From contig CAMCRC010000009.1 of assembly GCA_945877175.1 (NCBI GenBank), positions 1 through 55,909 on the forward strand: a stretch of DNA of 55,909 bases. The letters are read 5' to 3'. Below the pieces are notes generated by a model. The model made no database searches and was not told where the DNA came from. It was given only the letters and a program-made list of their open reading frames with translations. Origin of the DNA: Klebsiella pneumoniae (GTDB taxonomy: Bacteria > Pseudomonadota > Gammaproteobacteria > Pseudomonadales > Pseudohongiellaceae). Of the stretch, positions 9,843 to 21,409 are shown piece after piece. A program made the position numbers and the translations under genes. Every line of letters starts with the position of its first letter. Within the stretch, counting starts at the first letter, position 1.

Positions 9843-10778
9843 TTGTCTGCCAACGACACACAACCTGATGTGAGAACCTTTCAAGGCTTGATTCTTGCGC
9901 TACAGCAGTTCTGGGCTAATCAGGGCTGTGTGCTCATGCAACCTCTTGACATGGAGGTAGGGGCTGGCACCTTCCACCCGGCAACATTTCTGCGCGCCAT
10001 CGGGCCGGAGAGTTGGAACACGGCTTATGTTCAGCCAAGTCGCCGACCTACAGATGGTCGTTATGGGGAAAACCCCAACCGTCTGCAGCATTACTACCAG
10101 TTTCAAGTCATTCTGAAACCATCTCCTTCCAATATTCAGGAGCTCTACCTCGAATCACTTGCCAGCCTGGGAATCGATACGCTTGTCCATGATATTCGTT
10201 TTGTCGAAGACAATTGGGAATCTCCAACACTCGGCGCCTGGGGCCTCGGCTGGGAGGTTTGGCTGAATGGCATGGAAGTAACCCAGTTCACTTACTTTCA
10301 GCAGGTTGGCGGGCTTGAGTGCCATCCGGTCAGCGGCGAAATCACATACGGTATCGAGCGCATAGCAATGTACCTGCAGGGTGTGGACAGCATCTATGAC
10401 ATCGTGTGGACCAATGGCCCCAATGGGATAGTGACGTACGGCGACGTGTTCAAGCAGAACGAAGTGGAAATGTCAGCTTACAATTTCGAACACGCTGATG
10501 TGGATATCCTGTTCCGCAACTTCACGGATTGCGAACAGCAGTGTCAGCGTCTCATTGAGAAAGGTCTGGCGCTGCCAGCCTACGAGCAGGTGCTCAAGGC
10601 TTCGCACTATTTCAATTTGCTCGACGCGCGACATGCCATTTCAGTGACCGAGCGCCAGCGCTATATCCTGCGCGTTCGGACTTTGTCACGGCTGGTGGCA
10701 GAAGCATACTTCGAAAGCAGAAAGGCATTGGGATTCCCGTTGGCACCGGCTGAATTGCGCAAACAGTATCTGGATTGA
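9843..10778 (+). CDS. glyQ: glycyl-tRNA synthetase alpha subunit GlyQ
   Basis: 311 residues (E. coli 303). It is the catalytic class II subunit of the alpha2beta2 bacterial glycyl-tRNA synthetase. The sequence is highly conserved: [19 protein letters not shown], the motif 2-like segment [18 protein letters not shown] (about 57-74) and the [17 protein letters not shown] block (about 156-172). The TTG start at 9843 sits seven bases after GGAG and gives the family-sized N-terminus; no ATG is available. It is divergent from the acyltransferase and is followed after 16 bp by glyS. Confidence 0.96.
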   Translation: MSANDTQPDVRTFQGLILALQQFWANQGCVLMQPLDMEVGAGTFHPATFLRAIGPESWNTAYVQPSRRPTDGRYGENPNRLQHYYQFQVILKPSPSNIQELYLESLASLGIDTLVHDIRFVEDNWESPTLGAWGLGWEVWLNGMEVTQFTYFQQVGGLECHPVSGEITYGIERIAMYLQGVDSIYDIVWTNGPNGIVTYGDVFKQNEVEMSAYNFEHADVDILFRNFTDCEQQCQRLIEKGLALPAYEQVLKASHYFNLLDARHAISVTERQRYILRVRTLSRLVAEAYFESRKALGFPLAPAELRKQYLD

Positions 10779-10794
10779 GAGCCCACAGCACACC

Positions 10795-12870
10795 ATGACA
10801 AAAAATGATTTTCTGGTAGAGATAGGCACGGGGGAGCTCCCACCAAAGGCGCTGAGACTGTTGTCCGAAGCGTTCCTTGCCAATACGCGCGCAGCATTCG
10901 AAAACGCCGGGCTGGCGTTCGATTCTATCGAAGGCTTTGCGACACCGCGGAGGCTGGCAATACGTGCCATGGGACTCATGGAGTCGCAGCCTGACAAAAC
11001 GGTAGAAAAAACCGGGCCAGCCGTTGCCTCCGCCTTTGACAAGGACGGAAACCTCACACCCGCGGCTGCTGGATTTGCCCGCTCATGCGGCACTACCGTT
11101 GATCAGCTCGAACGCGCCGAGAGGGACGGGGTGCTGAAGTTAGTATTCCGCAGTCTCGTGAAGGGCAACGACACTCGAGCACTGATTCCGGAGATCATCG
11201 CAAAAGCCTTGGCCAACCTGCCAATACCCAAGAAAATGCGCTGGGGAGCAAGTCGAGAGGAGTTTGTGCGTCCGGTTCACTGGGTTGTCATGATTTTCGG
11301 TGGACATGTAATTCCTGCGCAAATTCTGGGTATCAGCACTGGGAATGTCTCACGTGGTCATCGCTTCATGCACCCTTCGCCAGTGCCAGTCCTTGTAGCT
11401 GCTGACTATGAAGCAACTCTGCGGGCAGCCAAAGTTCTGGTGAATTACGAGGAGCGCAAAGCGCTCATCCGAACCTTGGTCGAAGCGGAAGGTGCTCGAC
11501 TGCATGCCTCTGTTGTCATTGAAGATGATCTTCTGGAAGAGGTTACGAGCCTGGTCGAATGGCCAGTAGCACTGACGGGCCGTTTCGAAAAACACTTCCT
11601 GGAGGTGCCCAGCGAGGCGCTTATCTCCTCGATGAAGTCTCACCAGAAATGTTTCTATCTTCTGGACAGTACTGGCGCATTGCTGCCAAATTTCATCACG
11701 GTCAGCAATATCGAAAGTACTGATCCCGCGCAGGTGATTGCCGGAAATGAACGCGTCATTCGTCCGCGACTCTCGGATGCCAAGTTCTTCTTTGATACTG
11801 ATCGAAAGACCACGCTCGATGCGCGGACAGCACAACTGAAAACCATCGTGTTTCAACAAGAGCTTGGCACGGTTTACGAAAAATCACAGAGAGTATCGCA
11901 TCTGTGCATCGCCATAGCGTCTGAACTGAATGCGGATGCTGGCATGTGCGAACGCGCAGCGTTGCTGGGTAAAGCGGATCTGGTTACCAATCTGGTATCG
12001 GAGTTTGCCGAGTTGCAGGGCATTGCCGGATACTACTACGCCTTGCACGATGGCGAGTCAGATGAAGTGGCGCTTGCCTTGAACGAGCAATATATGCCGC
12101 GATTTTCCGGTGACAAGTTGCCAGCTACCCTGACAGGAAGTGTGCTGGCGATCGCCGACAAACTGGACACAATCGTCGGACTGTTCGCGATTGGTCAGCC
12201 GCCTACTGGCTCCAAGGATCCGTTTGCATTGCGTCGCGCCGCACTTGGCATCCTGCGGATCATCGTCGAGAAAGAGCTGAATCTGGATCTGCTGAAAACT
12301 ATTCACGTAGCAAGCTCGCAGTACAGCAAGCTCACGCTGAAAGACGGCCTGGACATGCAGGTGTTCGAATTCCTGTTGGAGCGCTTCAAGGCGTGGTATC
12401 AGTCCGAAGGAATCAGCGCAGAGGTGTTTCAAGCTGTTCTGGCGGTCAAGCCGACCAAGCCGTTGGATTTCAATCTGCGCGTACATGCTGTTCATCGCTT
12501 CAGTCAGCTTCCAGAGGCGCAGTCTCTGGCTTCGGCGAACAAGCGGGTCTCCAATATTCTTCAAAAGCAGGGTAGTGGAGTCGGCTCGAGAGCCATCAAC
12601 CCCGCTTTGTTCAATCACCCGGCGGAAGCGGAACTTGTGCGCACTCTGGAGCGTTGCCGCAACGCAACCAAACCGCTGTTTGCTGTGCGCAAGTATGCAG
12701 AGGGTCTGGAAATTCTGGCGAGCTCCAAGGTTCCCATCGATTCATTCTTCGATAGTGTGCTGGTCATGGACGAAGACCTGAGCGTACGTCAAAACAGAAT
12801 CAACATCCTCGGCGAGCTTCGAAGCCTGTTCCTAGAGGTCGCTGATATATCTTGTCTGCAAACCAGTTGA
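10795..12870 (+). CDS. glyS: glycyl-tRNA synthetase beta subunit GlyS
   Basis: 691 residues (E. coli 689). It is the non-catalytic subunit needed for tRNA-Gly recognition. Family landmarks are the N-terminal FLVEIGTGELPPKAL, KKMRWGASREEFVRPVHW (about 140-157), SMKSHQKCFYLLD (about 279) and GSKDPFALRRAALGILRI (about 462-479, an HD-like region). The C-terminal part (about 580-691) is the DALR-type anticodon-binding domain with FDSVLVMDED. It is in an operon with glyQ, and gmhB starts 7 bp later. Confidence 0.97.
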   Translation: MTKNDFLVEIGTGELPPKALRLLSEAFLANTRAAFENAGLAFDSIEGFATPRRLAIRAMGLMESQPDKTVEKTGPAVASAFDKDGNLTPAAAGFARSCGTTVDQLERAERDGVLKLVFRSLVKGNDTRALIPEIIAKALANLPIPKKMRWGASREEFVRPVHWVVMIFGGHVIPAQILGISTGNVSRGHRFMHPSPVPVLVAADYEATLRAAKVLVNYEERKALIRTLVEAEGARLHASVVIEDDLLEEVTSLVEWPVALTGRFEKHFLEVPSEALISSMKSHQKCFYLLDSTGALLPNFITVSNIESTDPAQVIAGNERVIRPRLSDAKFFFDTDRKTTLDARTAQLKTIVFQQELGTVYEKSQRVSHLCIAIASELNADAGMCERAALLGKADLVTNLVSEFAELQGIAGYYYALHDGESDEVALALNEQYMPRFSGDKLPATLTGSVLAIADKLDTIVGLFAIGQPPTGSKDPFALRRAALGILRIIVEKELNLDLLKTIHVASSQYSKLTLKDGLDMQVFEFLLERFKAWYQSEGISAEVFQAVLAVKPTKPLDFNLRVHAVHRFSQLPEAQSLASANKRVSNILQKQGSGVGSRAINPALFNHPAEAELVRTLERCRNATKPLFAVRKYAEGLEILASSKVPIDSFFDSVLVMDEDLSVRQNRINILGELRSLFLEVADISCLQTS

Positions 12871-12877
12871 GTGTGAC

Positions 12878-13426
12878 GTGAAGCTGATCATTCTCGACCG
12901 GGATGGTGTCATCAACGAAGACTCCGACGATTACATCAAGTCGGCTGAGGAGTGGGTGCCCATCGCCGGCAGCATAGAGGCCATTGCAGCGCTCAGCAAG
13001 GCGGGTTACACAATCGCCGTTGCAACCAATCAATCCGGAATCTCCCGCCATCTGTTCGATGAATTTGACTTGGCTGCCATGCATCAGAAGATGTGTGATC
13101 TGGTGGAAGAGCAGGGCGGGGAAATTGCTGGTGTATTTTTTTGCCCTCATGGCCCAGACGACGGTTGCGAATGTCGCAAACCTGGCATCGGCCTGCTAAA
13201 ACAGATTGAAAGCGAGTTTGGAACATCTGTCACCGATGCCCCTTTTGTAGGTGACAGCGACAAGGATTTATTGGCTGCGAGGCTGGCGGGTTGCCGGCCT
13301 GTCCTGGTACTGACCGGCAAGGGAGCTGCGACCCAACTGGTGTGTAGCGACAGCGAACTTGCCGGCGTTGATGTACATCCCGATTTGAATGCCTTCAAGG
13401 ATGCTCTGCTGGGCCAATCATGCTGA
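12878..13426 (+). CDS. gmhB: D-glycero-beta-D-manno-heptose-1,7-bisphosphate 7-phosphatase GmhB
   Basis: 182 residues (E. coli 191). It is a HAD-family phosphatase of the ADP-heptose pathway for the LPS inner core. The HAD motif is LDRDGVIN with nucleophile Asp8 and acid Asp10. Motif II is ATNQSGI, and the zinc-binding loop CPHGPDDGCECRKP carries the expected His/Cys ligands. Motif III is FVGDSDKDLLAA. The stop overlaps the plsC start by 7 bp. The order glyS-gmhB-plsC-gyrB is that of Pseudomonas (PA0008-PA0004 reversed). Confidence 0.94.
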   Translation: MKLIILDRDGVINEDSDDYIKSAEEWVPIAGSIEAIAALSKAGYTIAVATNQSGISRHLFDEFDLAAMHQKMCDLVEEQGGEIAGVFFCPHGPDDGCECRKPGIGLLKQIESEFGTSVTDAPFVGDSDKDLLAARLAGCRPVLVLTGKGAATQLVCSDSELAGVDVHPDLNAFKDALLGQSC

Positions 13427-14151
13427 ATTATCTTCGCTCATTGGTGTTCTACGCCGGTTACTTCATTGCGACTGTGCTTACTTCCATCACCTGCATGATA
13501 ATTTTCTGGTTTATTCCGTTGAAGAAGCGGTTCATCGTTTACTCATTATGGTGCCGATTCGTCCTGTTCTGGTTGAGACTGACCTGTGGAGTTCGTTACA
13601 AGCTCGAAGGACTTGAGAACATTCCAACGCATCCTGTCGTTGTGCTGTCTACACACCAAAGCGCGTGGGAAACCATCTACTTGTATTATGCCGTCTCCCC
13701 TGTTTGTCCTATCCTGAAAAAGGAGCTATTGAGTATACCGTTCTGGGGCTGGGCCATGCGCCTGCAAAAGCCAATCGCAATAGATCGAAGCAAGCCCCGG
13801 GAGGCGGGGAGATCCTTGCTCACGCAGGGACGACAGCGTCTTCAGGATGGATTGTCGGTCGTAATTTTTCCGGAGGGCACGCGAAGTGCGGCAGGGGAGT
13901 TGAAACCATTTTCACGTGGTGGGGCCAAGCTGGCCGTTACCGCAAATACGCCCGTCCTGCCAGTGATCCACAATGCTGGCTATTGCTGGCCAGCACATAC
14001 GATCTTGAAAAAGCCGGGCATCATTCACGTACGCTTCGGCAAGCTGATTGAGGTGCAGGACAAAGATTCAACTGCCGTCACCAACGCTTTTTCAGATTGG
14101 GTGAGAGACAATATGGACGTCATCAACGACGACGCCCACAAGCTCATTTGA
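13420..14151 (+). CDS. plsC: 1-acyl-sn-glycerol-3-phosphate acyltransferase family protein
   Basis: 243 residues with an N-terminal membrane segment (about 8-35). The PlsC acyltransferase motifs are HQSAWE (HX4E in place of the commoner HX4D) near residue 74, then FPEGTRS near 148 and a proline-rich VLPVIHNAG block. It would acylate lysophosphatidic acid, or a related lipid, at the inner membrane. The Pseudomonas gene in this position (PA0005) has the same HQS-WET motif and is annotated as an LPA acyltransferase. It is convergent with gyrB, separated by 15 bp. Exact substrate is inferred. Confidence 0.9.
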   Translation: MLNYLRSLVFYAGYFIATVLTSITCMIIFWFIPLKKRFIVYSLWCRFVLFWLRLTCGVRYKLEGLENIPTHPVVVLSTHQSAWETIYLYYAVSPVCPILKKELLSIPFWGWAMRLQKPIAIDRSKPREAGRSLLTQGRQRLQDGLSVVIFPEGTRSAAGELKPFSRGGAKLAVTANTPVLPVIHNAGYCWPAHTILKKPGIIHVRFGKLIEVQDKDSTAVTNAFSDWVRDNMDVINDDAHKLI

Positions 14152-14153
14152 AA

Positions 14154-16659
<2,506 letters not shown>

Positions 16660-16695
16660 CTAGAAGCCTTTCAAGTCATGCTTGTGAGGCTCGCT

Positions 16696-17781
16696 TCAAA
16701 CAGGTGTTATTTTACCATGTTCCACGTGGAACTTTCTTGGGCATATGCTTGAAGGCCAGGCGTCATCGAGGTCCGAGGCGTCGACGCAGGTCAAGAATAC
16801 CTGGCTTTCAAGTTTGCAGAGGAGCTCACAAACAAGCTTTCTGTTGTTTTTGTCCAACTCAGATGGGAGATCATCCACAAGAAACAAAACCTTTGTCCCG
16901 GTCAATTCAGACAGCAAAACTCCTTGCGCTATCTTCATTGCGATTACCACGAGCTTTTGCTGACCTCGTGAAAGTATTTCGTCCGCGCGGCTTTTGCCAA
17001 CTCTGATTTGCAGGTCGGCCCTGTGGGGGCCTGTCTGTGTGGCGCCATAACGCACATCTCTTTCCAGAGAGGCGTTGAGAATATCTTTAAGCTCAACCCC
17101 ATCTTCCCAGCCTCGAAAATACTTGACCGCCAAGCCTTGAATGCCTATCAGGCTGGAAAGAGTTTTTTCGAGAGCCGGAAGAAACAGCGCAATGTATCTT
17201 TTGCGAGCACAATCTATCCTGGTCGCATATGTGCAAAGTTCCGCTCCCCAAGCCTCCAATTGTTGCTTATCTAGAGTTCGCTCTTTTAAAAGCAAGTTCC
17301 GTTGCGCGATGCACTTTGCAGCACCTCTCCAGTCTCCGGAGAAGTCATGTTCCACGTGGAACACGCCCCAATCGAGAAACTTGCGCCGAATCTTTGAGCT
17401 ACCCTCAAGAAGATCAAAACTATCGGAATTGAGAAGTTGGAGGGGAAGTTGTCGGGCAGTAGGCAGCCAATTGCTTTGTCGCTCACCCATTAACTTTAGA
17501 ATGTGATTACCCGATCGACTTTTTGTAATGCCAATCGTAGCTCCAGAGAATAACTCGGAAAAAACAGTAATTTCATCTAGACCGGACTGTATAACTGACT
17601 CGACACGCTGACTGCGAAAGGAGCGCCCAAGCCCCATGTAGTAAATTGCCTCCAAAAGGCTGGTTTTGCCACTACCATTAGGGCCAAAGAAGACATTGAC
17701 ACCCTGTCCGGGTAGCACCTGAACATTCGAAAGATTGCGTAAACCGAGTACATCAATCCGTCGAATAGCAGTCATAGTCAC
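16696..17781 (-). CDS. recF: DNA replication and repair protein RecF
   Basis: 361 residues (E. coli 357). RecF is an SMC-like ATPase that helps load RecA at gaps. Walker A is GPNGSGKT (33-40), the family segment DWGVFHVEH spans 137-145, the ABC signature region is LSRGQQKL (about 284-291), and Walker B is VLFLVDDLPSELD. Two ParB-binding parS palindromes lie inside the gene, and each encodes the peptide FHVEH (141-145 and 351-355). dnaN lies 18 bp upstream. Confidence 0.96.
   Translation of the reverse strand: MTMTAIRRIDVLGLRNLSNVQVLPGQGVNVFFGPNGSGKTSLLEAIYYMGLGRSFRSQRVESVIQSGLDEITVFSELFSGATIGITKSRSGNHILKLMGERQSNWLPTARQLPLQLLNSDSFDLLEGSSKIRRKFLDWGVFHVEHDFSGDWRGAAKCIAQRNLLLKERTLDKQQLEAWGAELCTYATRIDCARKRYIALFLPALEKTLSSLIGIQGLAVKYFRGWEDGVELKDILNASLERDVRYGATQTGPHRADLQIRVGKSRADEILSRGQQKLVVIAMKIAQGVLLSELTGTKVLFLVDDLPSELDKNNRKLVCELLCKLESQVFLTCVDASDLDDAWPSSICPRKFHVEHGKITPV
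16718..16733. promoter_or_regulatory. parS: parS site 1 (ParB binding), in the recF 3' end
   Basis: TGTTCCACGTGGAACT is one base from a perfect 16-bp palindrome of the Pseudomonas-type parS, TGTTCCACGTGGAACA. It encodes FHVEH near the C-terminus of RecF. parA and parB are present about 11 kb to the right, and parS clusters near oriC in this group. Confidence 0.88.
17348..17363. promoter_or_regulatory. parS: parS site 2 (ParB binding), inside recF
   Basis: TGTTCCACGTGGAACA is a perfect 16-bp palindrome and an exact Pseudomonas-type parS. It overlaps RecF codons for V-F-H-V-E-H, part of the conserved WGVFHVE segment of the RecF family. It lies about 3.2 kb from the oriC intergenic region. Confidence 0.92.
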
Positions 17782-17799
17782 CGCAGATGCGCGCCTCGA

Positions 17800-18909
17800 T
17801 CAAAGGCGCATGGGCATTACGACATACAAGGCATCAGCCTTCCCATCAGAGGCCTCGAGCAAGGCGCTGCTATTGGAATCATGAAGAGTGATCTTTACCT
17901 TCTCAGCCGCCAGTACAGTAAGCACATCGACGAGATAGCTGACATTGAAGCCTATCTCCAAGGACTCTCCACGATAGTCTACAGATACCGACTCTTCTGC
18001 CTCTTCCTGATCCGGATTGTTTGCAAGTATTCGAATCTCGCCGTTTGAAAGCAGCAATCGAACGCCCCTGTACTTTTCGTTCGAGAGAATAGATGCCCGC
18101 GAAAACGCCTGCTTAAGCTCTTGTCGATCGCCAATTACGTGTTTGTCCCCGCCCTTGGGAAGCACTCGGTTATAGTCAGGAAACTTGCCGTCCACAAGTT
18201 TCGAAGTGAAGGTAAAATCTTGTGTTTTTGCCTTGACGTGATTACGCCCGAATACCACCGAAACATTCTCTTGGTCACCAGTAAGCAGCCTACCAAGTTC
18301 AATGACACCCTTGCGGGGGAGAATCACCTGGATCGGAGTATCAATTTGCGCCTCAGACTGCATAGTTTGCATTGCGAGTCGATGTCCATCTGTCGCAACG
18401 ACACGAAGATAACCGGCCGACAACTCGAAGAGCATTCCATTCAGGTAATAACGAACATCCTGCTGGGCGATAGCAAATGAAGTGCCATCGAGAAGAGCTT
18501 TGAGAGCACTTTGAGAAAGAGTCAATTCGCAAGTGCCGGGCTCTTCTTCGGTGACAGGAAACTCGGTCGCTGGGAGTGTAGCCAAACTAAACCGACTGCG
18601 CCCTGACTTGATAACCATCTTGTTGTCTTCGACAGAGAACTCCAGCACAGAATCCTCTGAAAGTGACTTGCAAATATCCACAAGCTTTCTTGCTGGAACA
18701 GTGATATCTCCCGGTCGAGACGGGCCGGAGACTACTATCTTTCCAAGAAGCTCCACCTCAAGGTCGGTACCAGTAATGGATAGTTGGGAATTCGCGTCCA
18801 GTGACAACAAAACATTGGACAGAACCGGCAAGGTTTGTCGACGCTCCACAACACCTGTAACCAGTTGAAGAGGTTTGAGAATTGCTTCCCTTGAGGTTGA
18901 AAAATACAT
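17800..18909 (-). CDS. dnaN: DNA polymerase III sliding clamp, beta subunit
   Basis: 369 residues (E. coli 366). The dimeric ring clamp tethers DNA polymerase III and other partners to DNA. The three-domain fold is supported by family segments: the N-terminal LKPLQLVTGVVERRQTLPVL (about 11-30), GTDLEVEL, VVATDGHRLA (about 170-179), ILPRKGVIELGRLL (about 196), KFPDYNRVLPK and the C-terminal YVVMPMRL, which forms the partner-binding pocket. It lies between dnaA (68-bp gap) and recF (18-bp gap) on the same strand. Confidence 0.98.
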   Translation of the reverse strand: MYFSTSREAILKPLQLVTGVVERRQTLPVLSNVLLSLDANSQLSITGTDLEVELLGKIVVSGPSRPGDITVPARKLVDICKSLSEDSVLEFSVEDNKMVIKSGRSRFSLATLPATEFPVTEEEPGTCELTLSQSALKALLDGTSFAIAQQDVRYYLNGMLFELSAGYLRVVATDGHRLAMQTMQSEAQIDTPIQVILPRKGVIELGRLLTGDQENVSVVFGRNHVKAKTQDFTFTSKLVDGKFPDYNRVLPKGGDKHVIGDRQELKQAFSRASILSNEKYRGVRLLLSNGEIRILANNPDQEEAEESVSVDYRGESLEIGFNVSYLVDVLTVLAAEKVKITLHDSNSSALLEASDGKADALYVVMPMRL

Positions 18910-18977
18910 GCTTTTGCACTCTATCCTAATGTAGTTGTCGGTGGCCTGTAACCCTGCGAAATCTATTGCATTTGGCT

Positions 18978-20459
18978 TCAGGTTGCCAGCGCTCTGAGCA
19001 GATTGTTGTAGTCTTCCGAGAAGTCGAGAGAGATGCTTCTGAGATTCTTCACTTGCTTGCAGGCATGCAACACAGTCGTATGATCTCGACCACCAAACGC
19101 ATCACCAATCTCTGGAAGACTATGGTTCGTCAGCTCCTTGGAAAGACACATAGCCATCTGGCGTGGACGCGCAACTGAGCGATTGCGTCGCTTGGAAAGC
19201 ATGTCAGACATCTTGATCTTGTAGTACTCAGCAACAGAACGCTGAATATTGTCTATGGTAACGAGTTTGTCGTGCAGTGCAAAAAGATCCTTCAACGCTT
19301 CTTTTACAAGCTCAAGATCTATGGGGCGTCCTACAAACTTGGCATGCACGATGACTTTCTTCAAAGCGCCCTCAAGTTCTCGAACATGAGAACGCAAGCG
19401 CTGTGCGATGAACATTGCCGCATCTGCCGGCAAATCAACATTGCTTTGCTCTGCTTTGTTGATAAGGATGGCTGCTCTCGTTTCAAGCTCTGGCGGCTCG
19501 ACCGCCACAGAAAGCCCCCAGCCAAAACGCGACTTGAGCCTCTCTTCCAACCCATTGATTTCCTTGTGGTATTTGTCGCTCGTAAGAATAATCTGCTGAC
19601 CACCTTCCAAAAGCGCATTGAAAGTATGGAAAAACTCTTCCTGCGATCGCTCTTTGCCCGCGAAGAACTGGATATCGTCAATCAATAACGCATCAACCGA
19701 ACGGTAGTATCGTTTGAACTCATTAATGGCATTCAACTGAAGAGCGGTGACCATCGTCGCCACGAAAGTTTCCGAATGCAAATAGACTACTTTTGCATCG
19801 GGCTTTCGCTCCACAAGATAATTGCCTATGGCATGCATCAAGTGTGTCTTGCCCAGTCCGACTCCACCGTAAATAAACAGAGGGTTGTATGCGCCTCCCG
19901 GATTCTCGGCAACCTGCATCGCTGCAGCTCGCGCAAGTTGATTTGATTTCCCCTCAATGAAATTGTCGAAGGTATTCTCTGGATTCAAACTTCCCTTGTG
20001 TCGGAGCTTTCCATCAATAATGACTTCCATATTGCGAGAAGTCCGGCGAATCAAAGAGGTCTTGGAAACAGGAGAGCTTGGCGGGGGGACAATAACGGCT
20101 CCATCCCGGCTCTCGATCCGAGACACGAGAATCGACTCGTTGCGCTCAATCGCCAAACCTTGCGCATTGAGGGACTTAACCTCCATGGGCGAAGACTCAG
20201 AGCGCTCGATTTGACACTTGTCCCCAACTTCAAAGATCAACTCTACCGACCGATCAGGAGAATGCTCCTTGAGAAGCTCCTTGATCCTGACCAGAAACTT
20301 GTCTCTTACCCAATCCAGAATGAATCTGTTGGGGGCATAGAGTCGAAGCTCATTTGAACTGGCCTCTGCTTGCAGAGGCCGGATCCAGGTGTTGAACTGC
20401 TGGGAGGGAAGCTCACTTTTGAGACAATTGACACAGGTTTGCCAGTTTACCGAATTCAC
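18978..20459 (-). CDS. dnaA: chromosomal replication initiator DnaA
   Basis: 493 residues. DnaA binds DnaA boxes at oriC and, with ATP, opens the AT-rich element. Domain I spans about 1-85; domain II is a variable linker (about 86-155). The AAA+ domain III has Walker A GGVGLGKT (198-205), Walker [13 protein letters not shown] and the sensor region. Domain IV has the helix-turn-helix and signature [15 protein letters not shown] near the C-terminus. A TTGAAA-17-TAGACT promoter and a perfect DnaA box lie upstream, which suggests autoregulation. Confidence 0.98.
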   Translation of the reverse strand: MNSVNWQTCVNCLKSELPSQQFNTWIRPLQAEASSNELRLYAPNRFILDWVRDKFLVRIKELLKEHSPDRSVELIFEVGDKCQIERSESSPMEVKSLNAQGLAIERNESILVSRIESRDGAVIVPPPSSPVSKTSLIRRTSRNMEVIIDGKLRHKGSLNPENTFDNFIEGKSNQLARAAAMQVAENPGGAYNPLFIYGGVGLGKTHLMHAIGNYLVERKPDAKVVYLHSETFVATMVTALQLNAINEFKRYYRSVDALLIDDIQFFAGKERSQEEFFHTFNALLEGGQQIILTSDKYHKEINGLEERLKSRFGWGLSVAVEPPELETRAAILINKAEQSNVDLPADAAMFIAQRLRSHVRELEGALKKVIVHAKFVGRPIDLELVKEALKDLFALHDKLVTIDNIQRSVAEYYKIKMSDMLSKRRNRSVARPRQMAMCLSKELTNHSLPEIGDAFGGRDHTTVLHACKQVKNLRSISLDFSEDYNNLLRALAT

Positions 20460-20527
20460 TCTTTACTTACCCTTCGTGGATCTTCTTGTACTAGATTGGA
20501 AACGGATTCTAGCGCGTGAGAAGGTAC

Positions 20528-20536
20528 TTATCCACA
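20528..20536 (+). promoter_or_regulatory. DnaA box (perfect TTATCCACA)
   Basis: Exact match to the consensus 9-mer. It lies five bases downstream of the predicted dnaA -10 element (20541-20546, minus strand), so bound DnaA could repress its own promoter as well as act in origin function. Confidence 0.88.
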
Positions 20537-20540
20537 AACA

Positions 20541-20569
20541 AGTCTAAGTTAAACCACTATTCCTTTCAA
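20541..20569 (-). promoter_or_regulatory. likely dnaA promoter
   Basis: On the minus strand: -35 TTGAAA (20569-20564), 17-bp spacer, -10 TAGACT (20546-20541). The -35 matches 5/6 and the -10 4/6 of the sigma-70 consensus. It reads into dnaA with a leader of about 75 bp. The AT-rich element partly overlaps its -35. Confidence 0.55.
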
Positions 20570-20666
20570 TTTTTTTATTATAAATATCATGTTGTTACAG
20601 TTTGATAGGCGGGCTTGACACTGAAAATTCTGCAAATTTCGCCCTGATCCAAAATTCTTAATTACC

Positions 20667-20675
20667 TGTGGATAA
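20667..20675 (-). promoter_or_regulatory. DnaA box (perfect, TGTGGATAA on + strand)
   Basis: Exact consensus box on the minus strand. A weaker plus-strand box TTATCAACC follows at 20680-20688, making a closely spaced inverted pair. Confidence 0.88.
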
Positions 20676-20768
20676 CTTGTTATCAACCACGTATAGCTCA
20701 ACGGACTCAAGGAATCACGGGAAACTGCAGGCCAAACTGGATTACTGTGCTTTCTCCAGGCTTTGCAT

Positions 20769-20797
20769 TTGCAATGCCCCCTCTAAACGACTAGAAT
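20769..20797 (+). promoter_or_regulatory. likely rpmH promoter
   Basis: -35 TTGCAA (20769-20774), 17-bp spacer, -10 TAGAAT (20792-20797; 5/6 match). It lies about 50 bp upstream of the rpmH ATG. Two palindromes sit in the leader between this promoter and rpmH: TCGGTTT/AAACCGA at 20804-20818 and ATCTTTAAAGAT at 20822-20833. Confidence 0.5.
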
Positions 20798-20849
20798 TTG
20801 CGCTCGGTTTGAAACCGACTTATCTTTAAAGATCACATTGGAATTCATC

Positions 20850-20984
20850 ATGAAAAGAACCTTTCAGCCAAGTCTATTGAAGCGCGCACGTACTCATGGT
20901 TTTCGTGCTCGTATGGCGACCAAAGGCGGCCGACTTGTAATCAAGAGACGCCGTGCTTGTGGCCGTGCGAAACTCACAGCGTAA
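20850..20984 (+). CDS. rpmH: 50S ribosomal protein L34
   Basis: 44 residues, the standard L34 length. It is very basic and begins [20 protein letters not shown], with the family segments [16 protein letters not shown] and GRAKLTA. L34 is a late-assembling protein of the large subunit. The gene is first in the rightward set rpmH-rnpA-yidD-yidC-mnmE that flanks oriC in most gammaproteobacteria. The common C-terminal AKGR motif reads ACGR here. Confidence 0.97.
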   Translation: MKRTFQPSLLKRARTHGFRARMATKGGRLVIKRRRACGRAKLTA

Positions 20985-21028
20985 ACGATTCAATCCTTAA
21001 GTCGACAGCACTCACACAAGTAGATCCT

Positions 21029-21409
21029 GTGTCTGAATTCAGATTCGGCAAAAAGCGACGTCTACTTGGCGCTTCGGACTTTCAACCTGTTTTCAAGAAT
21101 GCTCGCTTCAAGGTCTCCTGCCAGCACCTACTCGTGCTGGCGGTATCTGGCAATCTTCTCTGCCCTCGACTGGGACTGGTGATCGCCAAGAAGAACATCT
21201 CAAGAGCAGTTGACCGAAACCGAGTCAAACGCATACTTCGAGAGTCCTTCAGGCACAATCAAGGTTTGCTCCCTGCTGTAGACATCGTTATCCTAGCGCG
21301 CAGCGGAATCGGCTCCCTGGGCAAAGATGTCATTCGATCAAAGATCGAGAAACTCTGGCAGGACTTGATACAGAAATCCGGACGCCCCTTGTCACACGAG
21401 GCGAACTAG
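21029..21409 (+). CDS. rnpA: ribonuclease P protein component
   Basis: 126 residues from a GTG start at 21029, which gives the family N-terminus SEFRFGKKRRLLGASDFQPVF; the frame stays open upstream into rpmH, so the open reading frame alone overstates the length. RnpA supports the RNase P RNA in 5' maturation of tRNAs. The RNR signature is AVDRNRVKRILRESFR, and an N-terminal aromatic cleft precedes it. It ends directly before the yidD ATG (zero gap), which suggests coupled translation. Confidence 0.93.
   Translation: MSEFRFGKKRRLLGASDFQPVFKNARFKVSCQHLLVLAVSGNLLCPRLGLVIAKKNISRAVDRNRVKRILRESFRHNQGLLPAVDIVILARSGIGSLGKDVIRSKIEKLWQDLIQKSGRPLSHEAN

Larger units (their letters stand above)
20460..20849. 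other. oriC: oriC intergenic region between dnaA and rpmH
   Basis: This 390-bp gene-free region between the divergent dnaA and rpmH genes fits a Pseudomonas-type oriC. It holds two perfect 9-mer DnaA boxes in opposite orientation (20528-20536 and 20667-20675), a degenerate box TTATCAACC (20680-20688) beside the second, and an AT-rich tract (about 20567-20590, T7 followed by ATTATAAATATC) that could be the DNA unwinding element. Promoters for dnaA and rpmH are at its two edges. Origin function is inferred from position and motifs; strand-skew analysis would test it. Confidence 0.88.

Noticed and set aside
11346-11361. TCACGTGG in glyS as a parS site
   Set aside because: Several mismatches to TGTTCCACGTGGAACA outside the core.
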